A stretch of DNA of 15,121 bases from NCBI GenBank assembly GCA_900757595.1, contig CAAEOL010000053.1, positions 1 through 15,121 of the forward strand, read 5' to 3'. Position numbers and translations under genes: made by a program. The notes beneath the pieces were generated by a model that worked only from the letters and a program-made list of their open reading frames with translations, did not search any database and was not told the DNA's origin. This stretch comes from an uncultured Collinsella sp. (lineage in GTDB: Bacteria; Actinomycetota; Coriobacteriia; Coriobacteriales; Coriobacteriaceae). Positions 1 to 5,457 of the stretch are shown in pieces (the stretch's first letter is position 1; every line of letters begins with the position of its first letter).

Positions 1-64
1 CATAAAAGAAAAGGACCCCTTTGCAGAGGTCCTAGTCAATTCAAGGTGGCGGGGAAGGGAATCG
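1..64. repeat. Direct repeat copy 1: tRNA-Phe 3' tail plus terminator
   Basis: These 64 bases are identical to 187-250. On the minus strand the copy holds the last 19 bases of a tRNA (T-loop to discriminator) and then the terminator. Here no intact tRNA precedes that tail: from base 65 the sequence departs from the tRNA. This looks like the footprint left when a tRNA 3' end is duplicated by site-specific integration or by a local duplication. The window begins exactly at the first base of the repeat, so the contig may have been cut at this repeat and the true repeat could be longer. Confidence 0.85.
4..33 (-). terminator. Rho-independent terminator (orphan copy)
   Basis: On the minus strand a 9-bp stem (12-20 with 25-33, one G-U pair) carries a GCAA tetraloop. 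It is followed by a T-rich tail (TTTTCTTTT). It is identical to the terminator of the tRNA-Phe gene at 190-219, and here it follows the structured insert at 58-174. Confidence 0.8.
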
Positions 65-174
65 CGTCCGCGCGCTGCGCGGACGGACCGCTGCGGCGCT
101 TACGCGCCTTGCGAGCTACGCTGGCAAACGCTTACGCGTTTACTCAGCTCCGCGCCCTCACGGGGTTCGATTCC
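58..174 (-). other. Structured multi-hairpin element beside tRNA-Phe
   Basis: No protein gene is supported here. On the minus strand the sequence folds into a closed multibranch shape. The closing stem is GGAATCG/CGATTCC (58-64 with 168-174). GAGCT/AGCTC (113-117 with 146-150) encloses the hairpin AAACGC-GTAA-GCGTTT (126-141). A second hairpin is GGCGC-GTAA-GCGCC (95-108). A third has an 8-bp stem, CGTCCGCG/CGCGGACG (65-85). Two hairpins carry the same GNRA-type GTAA loop when read on the minus strand, and a terminator follows at 4-33. This could be a small structured RNA, a non-autonomous mobile element, or an integration scar. I do not recognise a known family. Confidence 0.4.
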
Positions 175-186
175 ATGTGGGGGCTG

Positions 187-232
187 CATAAAAGAAAAGG
201 ACCCCTTTGCAGAGGTCCTAGTCAATTCAAGG

Positions 233-250
<18 letters not shown>
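187..250. repeat. Direct repeat copy 2: inside and downstream of tRNA-Phe
   Basis: This is the exact partner of 1-64, offset by 186 bp. It covers the last 19 bases of the intact tRNA-Phe gene (232-250 with the flanking base) and the terminator behind it. Identity stops at base 251, inside the T-arm, which is the usual place where tRNA-targeting recombinases exchange strands. Whether it is a true attachment site is inference. Confidence 0.85.
190..219 (-). terminator. Rho-independent terminator of tRNA-Phe
   Basis: A 9-bp stem (198-206 with 211-219) has a GCAA loop and is followed by TTTTCTTTT on the minus strand. It begins 14 bases after the tRNA 3' end, as expected for a single-gene tRNA transcript. 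Confidence 0.85.
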
Positions 251-305
<55 letters not shown>

Positions 306-337
306 ATTTGAGGTGTGCCTTGTTTCAAGGCTTGATT

Positions 338-365
338 AGTATAACCAAGGACGCGTTCCGGTCAA
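338..365 (-). promoter_or_regulatory. Promoter of tRNA-Phe with upstream AT-rich element
   Basis: On the minus strand there is a -35 box TTGACC (360-365), a 16-base spacer and a -10 box TATACT (338-343). The start point would fall near 331, leaving a leader of about 25 bases before the tRNA. Just upstream of the -35 box an A/T-rich run (about 371-392) resembles the UP elements of stable-RNA promoters. The rest of 306-428 holds no gene. Confidence 0.75.
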
Positions 366-428
366 CCGAGAATTTTAAAAAAGTTTTTGAGCACAGCCTC
401 GGTTCTATAAATCGGCACGTCAGAGACA

Positions 429-716
429 TCAGCCGGCAGCAAGAAGTTTTTCGCTCAGAGCCGCACGGGCAAACTCACTTGGCGTCATCCCCTCGGCAGC
501 CGCCCGTCGACGAATGGCCTCCTTCATTCCCAGAGGAATCTTGACCGACAGCGTTGCCGTCCCCTCACCTGAGAGTGGGGGCCGTCCATGCACGATCCCA
601 CCAACGGTGTGTTCGCCATCCGGAAACTCTCCGCGCTCGTACGACTCGCACCACGCGTCAATCGTTTCATCCGTTACAACCTGACCATTAGCGGCCGTAT
701 ACGTCTTGCCCATCAT
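429..716 (-). CDS. Ribbon-helix-helix antitoxin-like protein
   Basis: This 95-residue protein has two parts. Residues 1-50 are a polar N-terminal segment (TYTAANGQVVTDETIDAWCE, then an acidic stretch and HGRPPL). Residues 54-93 look like a ribbon-helix-helix DNA-binding fold: strand ATLSVKIP, a helix starting LGMKEAIRRRAAAEG, a turn, and a helix starting TPSEFARAALSEKLL. RHH proteins of this kind dimerise, bind their own promoter and neutralise a partner toxin. The gene overlaps the stop of the upstream toxin-like gene by four bases (ATGA), so the two are translationally coupled. Two ATG codons are adjacent (716 and 713). AAAGGGG lies close to the first, so the second ATG could be the real start. 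The antitoxin role is inferred from the fold and the gene pair. Confidence 0.8.
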   Translation of the reverse strand: MMGKTYTAANGQVVTDETIDAWCESYERGEFPDGEHTVGGIVHGRPPLSGEGTATLSVKIPLGMKEAIRRRAAAEGMTPSEFARAALSEKLLAAG

Positions 717-979
717 CGACCCCTTTGCCGAGCCCGTTCAATCTCCTGCCAAAATTTCTTCTGGACTGGAGACAAGGCATGAATGATAAGCCACCCACGG
801 ACAAGCTCGACCGCGACAAGCTCCACGCTTCGTCCGTCTGGGAGCCATCCAATCGCAAGCCATCTCGGCGGCTCGTCCTTCGACTCGCGACGAATGCACT
901 CAGTAACCGCAAGCCAAACGCTAAGCACCTGCTTTTCTGTCAGGTGCTTTTTAGCGTTGGGATGGATCTCAACATCCAT
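713..979 (-). CDS. BrnT-like toxin candidate
   Basis: This small protein of 88 residues is encoded directly upstream of the RHH antitoxin, the toxin-first order of BrnT/BrnA pairs. The C-terminal half has an alternating strand pattern (RWLAIGWLPDGR, VELVAVELVRGWLIIHALS) and ends in a basic helix (QKKFWQEIERARQRGR). This layout resembles BrnT RNase toxins of the RelE superfamily, but similarity is weak and the name is an inference. The start at 979 is chosen because GGAGGAG sits 8 bases upstream; the frame stays open further upstream without a ribosome-binding site. The gene begins 58 bases after the last gene of the Tad operon, with no clear terminator between. It may therefore be read through from that operon. 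A strong inverted repeat lies within codons 8-21. Confidence 0.7.
   Translation of the reverse strand: MDVEIHPNAKKHLTEKQVLSVWLAVTECIRRESKDEPPRWLAIGWLPDGRSVELVAVELVRGWLIIHALSPVQKKFWQEIERARQRGR
917..958. repeat. Long inverted repeat inside the toxin gene
   Basis: AACGCTAA-GCACCTG (917-931) pairs with CAGGTGC (941-947) and TTAGCGTT (951-958). That is 15 base pairs interrupted only by a 3-base bulge (948-950), around a 9-base loop. CCA/TGG outside can extend it with a one-base bulge. On the plus strand the inner stem is followed by TTTTT, so it has the form of an intrinsic terminator running antisense to the toxin. On the mRNA it would be a strong hairpin near the start of the coding region. Confidence 0.7.
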
Positions 980-1037
980 GCATCTTCTCCTCCATCTTAC
1001 CCAATTTCGTATGACGAAAGTCCGCTGTCGCCAATTC

Positions 1038-1397
1038 TTAAGCCGGCACGCGTTGGAGAGCAGGGGTCGAAACAATGATTGAAGAGCGCTCTAGTGCGGC
1101 CCAGGCGCCGGGGCAGGAGCACATACGCCAGGGACATACGTTTTCGTAGCGCGCGAGGATATTGCCGTCGCGATCGATGAAGGCGATGTCGATGGGATAG
1201 GCCATAAAACACGTATGGACCGAAGAGCAGCGTGGAAACGCCATGACAAGCGGCAGGCCGTTGGCGGCAACCGGACACCGTCCCAGCATGCCGCGCAGGC
1301 GCACGACAAACGACTCCGCCACCGCAAACTCGGCCGACGTCCAACCCAGCCTGTTGAGTGCCCGCGCGTAGGCGATGTAGGACGAGACCGCGGTCAC
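1038..1397 (-). CDS. DUF192 family protein at the end of the Tad operon
   Basis: This protein of 119 residues carries a DUF192 domain at about residues 28-110. GMLGR is at 36-40, followed by PLVMAFPRCSSVHTCFMAYP and IDIAFIDRDGNIL, then a cysteine-containing stretch (CPWRMCSC). The family has a small beta-rich fold of unknown biochemical role and is often exported, but no signal peptide is seen here. The start is a GTG overlapping the TGA of the upstream pseudopilin gene (GTGA), with GGGGGTGG upstream. An ATG at 1420 is possible but lacks a good ribosome-binding site. It is the last gene of the tad cluster. Its place in the operon suggests a pilus-linked job, which is inference. Confidence 0.8.
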   Translation of the reverse strand: MTAVSSYIAYARALNRLGWTSAEFAVAESFVVRLRGMLGRCPVAANGLPLVMAFPRCSSVHTCFMAYPIDIAFIDRDGNILARYENVCPWRMCSCPGAWAALERSSIIVSTPALQRVPA

Positions 1398-1870
1398 ATG
1401 ACCACCCCCGGACGCCATGGATCGACCGTCACCGCGCGCTCGTGCGACAACGTTGTCGGCGCCCCCAGCGGAACGCCAGCGATGCTGAGAGAAGTCGGCC
1501 ACGGCTCATAGTGCATGGTGCAGGTGTAGGTCCTAAACGTACCGGATAGGGAGAGCAGACCACCATCCGATGCCTCCGCGCCTTGCTCGCTCGACACTTC
1601 GATCTGCAAGTCATAGCCTTCCATGGCATTCAGAATTTGAGTCTGGACCGTCGCCGAGGCATCGACAGAGCTTTCGTCGCCCTCCCCCTCCGACGCCACG
1701 GCGTGCGCCAACACGATGTCGGGCACCACGCGGTCGAAGCGCGCGACAGCGCTGGCAAAGATCATGACGTTGTACACGATGAGTGCCAGCACCAGCAAAA
1801 CGGGCGTAACCACTGCCATCTCCACCGTCGCTTGGGCGCGCTCCTCGCGCAGACGCATGCGGATACTCAT
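1394..1870 (-). CDS. TadE/TadF-like pseudopilin
   Basis: This 158-residue protein has a class III prepilin-like N-terminus: a charged leader ending REERA, then QATVEMAVVTPVLLVLALIV. The Ala-Gln-x-Thr-x-Glu motif is followed directly by one membrane helix (about residues 14-36). The rest (about 37-158) is an extracytoplasmic domain with one cysteine (YTCTMHY). TadE and TadF are minor pilins processed by the Tad prepilin peptidase and required for pilus assembly in other bacteria. The ATG start overlaps the stop of the TadG-like gene by one base (TAATG), and the downstream DUF192 gene overlaps its own stop. Frames open upstream of 1870 run into the preceding gene and are not part of it. Confidence 0.85.
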   Translation of the reverse strand: MSIRMRLREERAQATVEMAVVTPVLLVLALIVYNVMIFASAVARFDRVVPDIVLAHAVASEGEGDESSVDASATVQTQILNAMEGYDLQIEVSSEQGAEASDGGLLSLSGTFRTYTCTMHYEPWPTSLSIAGVPLGAPTTLSHERAVTVDPWRPGVVM

Positions 1871-4023
1871 TACGACCCACCGCCCAGAGCGCCAACCAGC
1901 GTGGCGACATCGACGGTGAGCGGGATGGAGCCGCCGCCGGGCAGAGGAATCTCCGCAAGCGTGAACACCGTACCGCTGATGGTGCGTTCGACTTGATATT
2001 CCAACGCCTCGCAAAGCGCCTTGGGATCGGTCACGCCCAACGGAATACTTCGCAGTTTGTCTTGCGCTTGAGAGAGACCGGCAATGTCAGACCCCGGGCT
2101 CTTAATGACGTTGGCGGAATCAGTCAGCACCGGCTTTCGCAGGCGCAAGTCGCACGGCTCCAGACCCAACGCCGCCACGGACGCCGAAACGGTATCGCCG
2201 AGCCACGATGCGATGGGGCCCAACGCGCCGCTACCCCCTCCTAGGCCTTTAATCATCTCATCCATAAGTTCGTCGGCCGAACCTTGGATGTCTCCGTATC
2301 CCACAAGCAGCCGTCCCCAGACATCCATGACGCCATCGAGTACGCCGGCAACGCCACCCGAGCGTTCCTTCAATGTCGAGAAAAATCGCGAAAGCACGTT
2401 GTTTTGCGCCGTCGCCTCATCGGGCGCCAGCACCGCGGCAGAGATGGCACCGCGATCGCCAAGCCTGACTGCCGTGTTAAACGAAGAGTTGAGCTCATCG
2501 GGGCTCGAGATGGCACCCGAAACCGCAAAGGCAACCACGCCGTTGCGACCGGGCGGAGCGATACGCGGACGCTCGCCCGAAAGCGCTTTAATGGCCTGGT
2601 CAAACGCATTGCCCGCACGGTCGGCTTCGTCCTCGGTCTGACGCTCGAGCTCGAGCTCCTTGTTGCGACAGTCGACGTAGTCCTCCAGGGCGTCTTTAAA
2701 CTTGTCAAAGTGATACTCAAAGCCGTTTTCGATAGAGGTTGAAGGCGCCGCAACAGCACCAAGCGACAAAACGCCAAAATGGCATTTGCTGCATTTATCC
2801 TGTCCATCGTAATCGGCAACCGAAGCAAATCCGCTCGGCGTCCCTTTCTTATAGTTAGGACAGGTCGTCCCGTAATGCAGATACGCCTTGTCATCGTTCA
2901 CGCTAGTCGGCCACACCGCATCGGTATAGAGTTCCGTCGCCCGAACCTCATCAGAGTTGCGCGGCAGCAGCGGAATATAGGAGGAAACCCTGTCTCCGTT
3001 CTCGGTTATATATGCCCGATCGACCTCCGCGTTCGCATAGGTATAAAACGCCTTACGCGCCGCAGACTCTGCCTTCATCTCGACACTCGAGCCCTGGGGC
3101 TTCTCATTTGTCAGACGCCAATGGTAGTAGTCCTTCGCGCGATCAAGGGCAACTTGAGGCTCCCACGTAACGCTCGATGAGTAATGCGGATTTTGAACAC
3201 CGGAAAGATCCGTTAGGCTTTTTGCGCGCTCCCACATACAAGAACAGCTGCCGACCGAGCCCTTGTCAGACCCACCACAATCCGCCAGCCAAGCGCGCTC
3301 TTTTGCCTTCGCCGTCTCCTCCGAGGCCTTCCGCAGCTCCTCGGCCGCACGCTCTAAATCATCTGATGTGTCTTTAATGGTATCGGTCGAGATCTCTGAC
3401 CCTTTGAGCGCAGCAAAGTCCGACTCGGATGTCCTGGGCACGGCAAGCGCCGTACCGGTATAGGTCACACTATCGGTATCCTGCGCCGACACCGCCTGCG
3501 TGGCACGCGCGGCGATCAGATACGGCAGAGCTGTCTCGATTTTCTGTAAGCCTTCCGATGCGCTTTTGGCAAACTTGTTGCGCGTTTTAATGATCTCGAT
3601 CCCGGTGTCGACCATATTGCCGGCAACCGGCTCGGCACCCGGGATGAGGATGGCGACCAGGCCCGTCCCGATCGTGGCAAACCCCGCCAGCCCCAGACTC
3701 AAGATACTCGCATCAACCACCGTGGCAGCCGTGTGATAGGACGACACTACGTTGGCACCCGCCAGCGCGCCGCTATCGGCCGCCACCTGGGTGTCCCCGG
3801 CACGCGACATGCTCCATATCGCCGCGGTCGACGAAAACAACAATGTGAGCACCACTAGGATGACCACGGCAGAAGAAAGCGTGGTATAGGCGCCGTCTTC
3901 GATAAACAGATCGACACCGGCTCGACCCATAAAGCCGCCTCGCTTGCAATGGCAGCTCGGACGGCGCGTCAAAACGCGTCTAGACCAGAAACGCTTAATC
4001 CCATGTAGCAATCCACGAATCAT
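1870..4023 (-). CDS. Large TadG-like pilus-associated surface protein
   Basis: This protein of 717 residues has a membrane helix at about 49-70. It is followed by QVAADSGALAGANVV (79-93), the segment typical of TadG N-terminal domains. A second hydrophobic stretch is at 108-130. The remainder is probably outside the membrane. It has a charged helical region at about 218-246 (likely coiled coil) and an acidic helical region near 437-480. It has many cysteines for a surface protein: C249, C260, C262, C388, C411, C414 (in CSKCH), C452, C624 and C671. TadG proteins are minor pilus or anchoring components. ATG at 4023 has GGAGGGAG before it and overlaps the TadE gene by 29 bases. An ATG at 3930 would give 686 residues and remains possible. 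The C-terminus is glycine-rich. The function of the middle part is unknown. Confidence 0.8.
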   Translation of the reverse strand: MIRGLLHGIKRFWSRRVLTRRPSCHCKRGGFMGRAGVDLFIEDGAYTTLSSAVVILVVLTLLFSSTAAIWSMSRAGDTQVAADSGALAGANVVSSYHTAATVVDASILSLGLAGFATIGTGLVAILIPGAEPVAGNMVDTGIEIIKTRNKFAKSASEGLQKIETALPYLIAARATQAVSAQDTDSVTYTGTALAVPRTSESDFAALKGSEISTDTIKDTSDDLERAAEELRKASEETAKAKERAWLADCGGSDKGSVGSCSCMWERAKSLTDLSGVQNPHYSSSVTWEPQVALDRAKDYYHWRLTNEKPQGSSVEMKAESAARKAFYTYANAEVDRAYITENGDRVSSYIPLLPRNSDEVRATELYTDAVWPTSVNDDKAYLHYGTTCPNYKKGTPSGFASVADYDGQDKCSKCHFGVLSLGAVAAPSTSIENGFEYHFDKFKDALEDYVDCRNKELELERQTEDEADRAGNAFDQAIKALSGERPRIAPPGRNGVVAFAVSGAISSPDELNSSFNTAVRLGDRGAISAAVLAPDEATAQNNVLSRFFSTLKERSGGVAGVLDGVMDVWGRLLVGYGDIQGSADELMDEMIKGLGGGSGALGPIASWLGDTVSASVAALGLEPCDLRLRKPVLTDSANVIKSPGSDIAGLSQAQDKLRSIPLGVTDPKALCEALEYQVERTISGTVFTLAEIPLPGGGSIPLTVDVATLVGALGGGS

Positions 4024-4462
4024 AATCTCCCTCCAGCCATTCGGGACGCGATTGATACGAGACATCGACCTTGAGCTCAACGTAGCCGCCCTCGGCGGCA
4101 CCACCCATAGCCTGCACAAACGCACCGATCACGGGCAACGGCTTGACCTCGCCGGAAACGGACACGGACGAGACGCCACCCGCACCGGCCCGGCCAAGCT
4201 CGATATCCCACGACAGCGGCCCGCCGGCATGAAAGATCGAAACGTTGGGCACTGCGGCAAGCCGGCGGCGGGTGAACTCCTTAAGATCGTCGTCCTCCGC
4301 CGTCGTCGTGGTCATGAGCCGCGCGGTCTCGGCGGCGGCAGACTCCATGACCGCGCGCGTATAGAGCAGGCACACCGGTTGCAGTGCGAGAAGGATGAGC
4401 ATCAGAAACGTCGGCAGCAAAAAAGCGGCCTCGACCGTAGACTGCGCCCGGTCCTCGCACAC
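3995..4462 (-). CDS. TadE-like minor pilin
   Basis: This 155-residue protein starts with a very short leader (MCEDRA), then QSTVEAAFLLPTFLMLILLA, a prepilin-like motif merging into a membrane helix at about 12-34. The remaining 120 residues are a globular domain with no cysteine, ending YDSWIATWD. TadE proteins are pseudopilins needed for Tad pilus biogenesis. The start is not certain. A GTG at 4462 follows the TGA of the upstream pilin-like gene by 4 bases, but its only upstream AAGGA is 20 bases away, so translation probably depends on coupling. A longer frame upstream to 4936 overlaps two other genes and is rejected. The 3' end overlaps the TadG-like gene. Confidence 0.8.
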   Translation of the reverse strand: MCEDRAQSTVEAAFLLPTFLMLILLALQPVCLLYTRAVMESAAAETARLMTTTTAEDDDLKEFTRRRLAAVPNVSIFHAGGPLSWDIELGRAGAGGVSSVSVSGEVKPLPVIGAFVQAMGGAAEGGYVELKVDVSYQSRPEWLEGDYDSWIATWD

Positions 4463-4466
4463 GATA

Positions 4467-4685
4467 TCAATACAACGCGATGTCCTTAGCGCCCGCAGCG
4501 GCGTCGATAACCGACATCGAGGCAACGCCATGGGATGCCGCCCGCTCGACCAGCGCCGCCAAGCGCCCATCGGTGCCAGCACGCCAAAGTCCCGCAATCG
4601 CCAGCACGATCGATAACAGCGCCACCGTGACGATGGCGTATTCCACAGTCGCTTGGGCAACCTCTTCACGCAGAACGCCATGCAT
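4467..4685 (-). CDS. Second short pilin-like protein
   Basis: This 72-residue protein has a 10-residue leader (MHGVLREEVA), then QATVEYAIVTVALLSIVLAI, which matches class III (Flp-type) pilins with the Glu-Tyr pair at the expected spacing. One membrane helix covers about residues 15-33, and the tail is short and alanine-rich. It is probably a minor pilin or an alternative pilin subunit made by the same Tad machine. The start has GGAGGG eight bases upstream, supplied by the last codons of the preceding gene, whose TGA ends one base before this ATG. It could also be classed as a truncated TadE. Confidence 0.8.
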   Translation of the reverse strand: MHGVLREEVAQATVEYAIVTVALLSIVLAIAGLWRAGTDGRLAALVERAASHGVASMSVIDAAAGAKDIALY

Positions 4686-4686
4686 T

Positions 4687-5250
4687 TCACGATCCCTCCT
4701 TTGAGTTTATTGTTTGCGGGACCAAGCGCACGGCGCGCAGACGACACGAAGCATCGCCAGTATCCGCGGCAACCGTCACCATATCGACCCAGCCGCGTCC
4801 GTCGCGCACGATGGCGCCCCACACGTTGCCCTTGATATCGAGATAGCCGCTCAGAGCAAGTTGTGCCGTGGGTACCTCGCGATAGGCACGCAGCATATCC
4901 GCTGCCGCTTCGGTCATCGGTCGGTCCTCGGACCATGCAAGCCGGACCGCAATCGCGTTGCCCTCAGGCGAATCCGTCGCAGTGCCAGACCGCTTGTCGA
5001 GCGCCCGCAGAAAGGTTTGCGCCGTGACAGCGACATCCGAATCGTCCGCATCTCGCATCTCATCTTTTTGAGACGCCACCGCCGAATCTGAGCCCAAATC
5101 GGAGGCGGTCCCAGGACGCTGCTGCCGCGCGGCGTTAAGCCCCCAAAGCACCACCGCTATCGCCACGGTCAGGCAAGCAAACACCAGCAGCACCCCGATG
5201 GAGCGCTCGCCCTCTACAGGCTGTTGATGCCCTCGCTGATCGCATCCCAT
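4687..5250 (-). CDS. Membrane-anchored protein of unknown function in tad operon
   Basis: I do not recognise a family for this 187-residue protein. It has one N-terminal membrane helix (about residues 18-38, IGVLLVFACLTVAIAVVLW) and then a low-complexity Ser/Asp/Ala linker (about 45-72). A compact domain follows (about 73-180) whose end alternates strands (AIVRDGRGWVDMVTVAA, CRLRAVRLVP). The layout suggests a single-pass protein with its soluble domain outside. It overlaps the Flp pilin gene by 37 bases if ATG 5250 is used. The only upstream purine signal is weak (AAAGAG), so a later GTG start (within IGVLL) cannot be excluded, although that would shorten the membrane helix. Its place between the two pilin genes suggests an assembly or pilin-partner role, which is inference. 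Confidence 0.7.
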   Translation of the reverse strand: MGCDQRGHQQPVEGERSIGVLLVFACLTVAIAVVLWGLNAARQQRPGTASDLGSDSAVASQKDEMRDADDSDVAVTAQTFLRALDKRSGTATDSPEGNAIAVRLAWSEDRPMTEAAADMLRAYREVPTAQLALSGYLDIKGNVWGAIVRDGRGWVDMVTVAADTGDASCRLRAVRLVPQTINSKEGS

Positions 5251-5447
5251 AGCTCTTTAACCTTGCCTTTAAATGCAACGATGGCAATAATCGCGATCAC
5301 CACAAGTACGCCCACTAAAATGGCGTACTCGGTGGTACCCTGCGCGCTCTCCTCCTGCAACAGCTCCTTGGCATGCTGGCGAGTGTGAATCGCCCGACAA
5401 AAAGCCCAGCTCCAAGCCTTGTCAGCAACTTCGACCATCGTGTTCAT
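5214..5447 (-). CDS. flp: Flp-type major pilin prepilin
   Basis: This 77-residue prepilin has the Flp pattern: QGTTEYAILVGVLVVIAIIA, then FKGKVKELWDAISEGINSL. The Glu-Tyr pair (40-41) lies at the start of the single hydrophobic helix (about 41-58). Cleavage by the Tad prepilin peptidase would be after Ala35, leaving a 42-residue mature pilin. That leaves a 35-residue leader, long for Flp pilins, rich in Trp, His and Arg at 10-30. An alternative ATG at residue 4 shortens it slightly. The start has GGGAGGA five bases upstream, and the TadC stop codon overlaps that signal. Small size, position and motif make it the likely major subunit. Confidence 0.9.
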   Translation of the reverse strand: MNTMVEVADKAWSWAFCRAIHTRQHAKELLQEESAQGTTEYAILVGVLVVIAIIAIVAFKGKVKELWDAISEGINSL

Positions 5448-5457
5448 GTATTCCTCC

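Noticed and set aside
48..186. A second tRNA gene upstream of the first repeat copy
   Set aside because: Only the last 19 bases match a tRNA. There is no D-arm, anticodon arm or matching acceptor strand, and the inverted T-arm motif at 162-174 is on the other strand.
1394..2014. Longer version of the second TadE-like protein
   Set aside because: The extra 48 residues overlap the end of the TadG-like gene, are Arg/His-rich and lie before the prepilin leader; ATG at 1870 has the TAATG coupling.
3989..4400. CxxCH of the TadG-like protein as a cytochrome c haem site
   Set aside because: A single motif without other cytochrome features or haem genes nearby; it is kept only as a cysteine-rich feature. 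The motif itself is at about 2779-2793.
3995..4936. Longer version of the TadE protein
   Set aside because: The upstream part overlaps two other convincing genes and is Arg-rich without pilin character. The prepilin motif sits at the GTG start.
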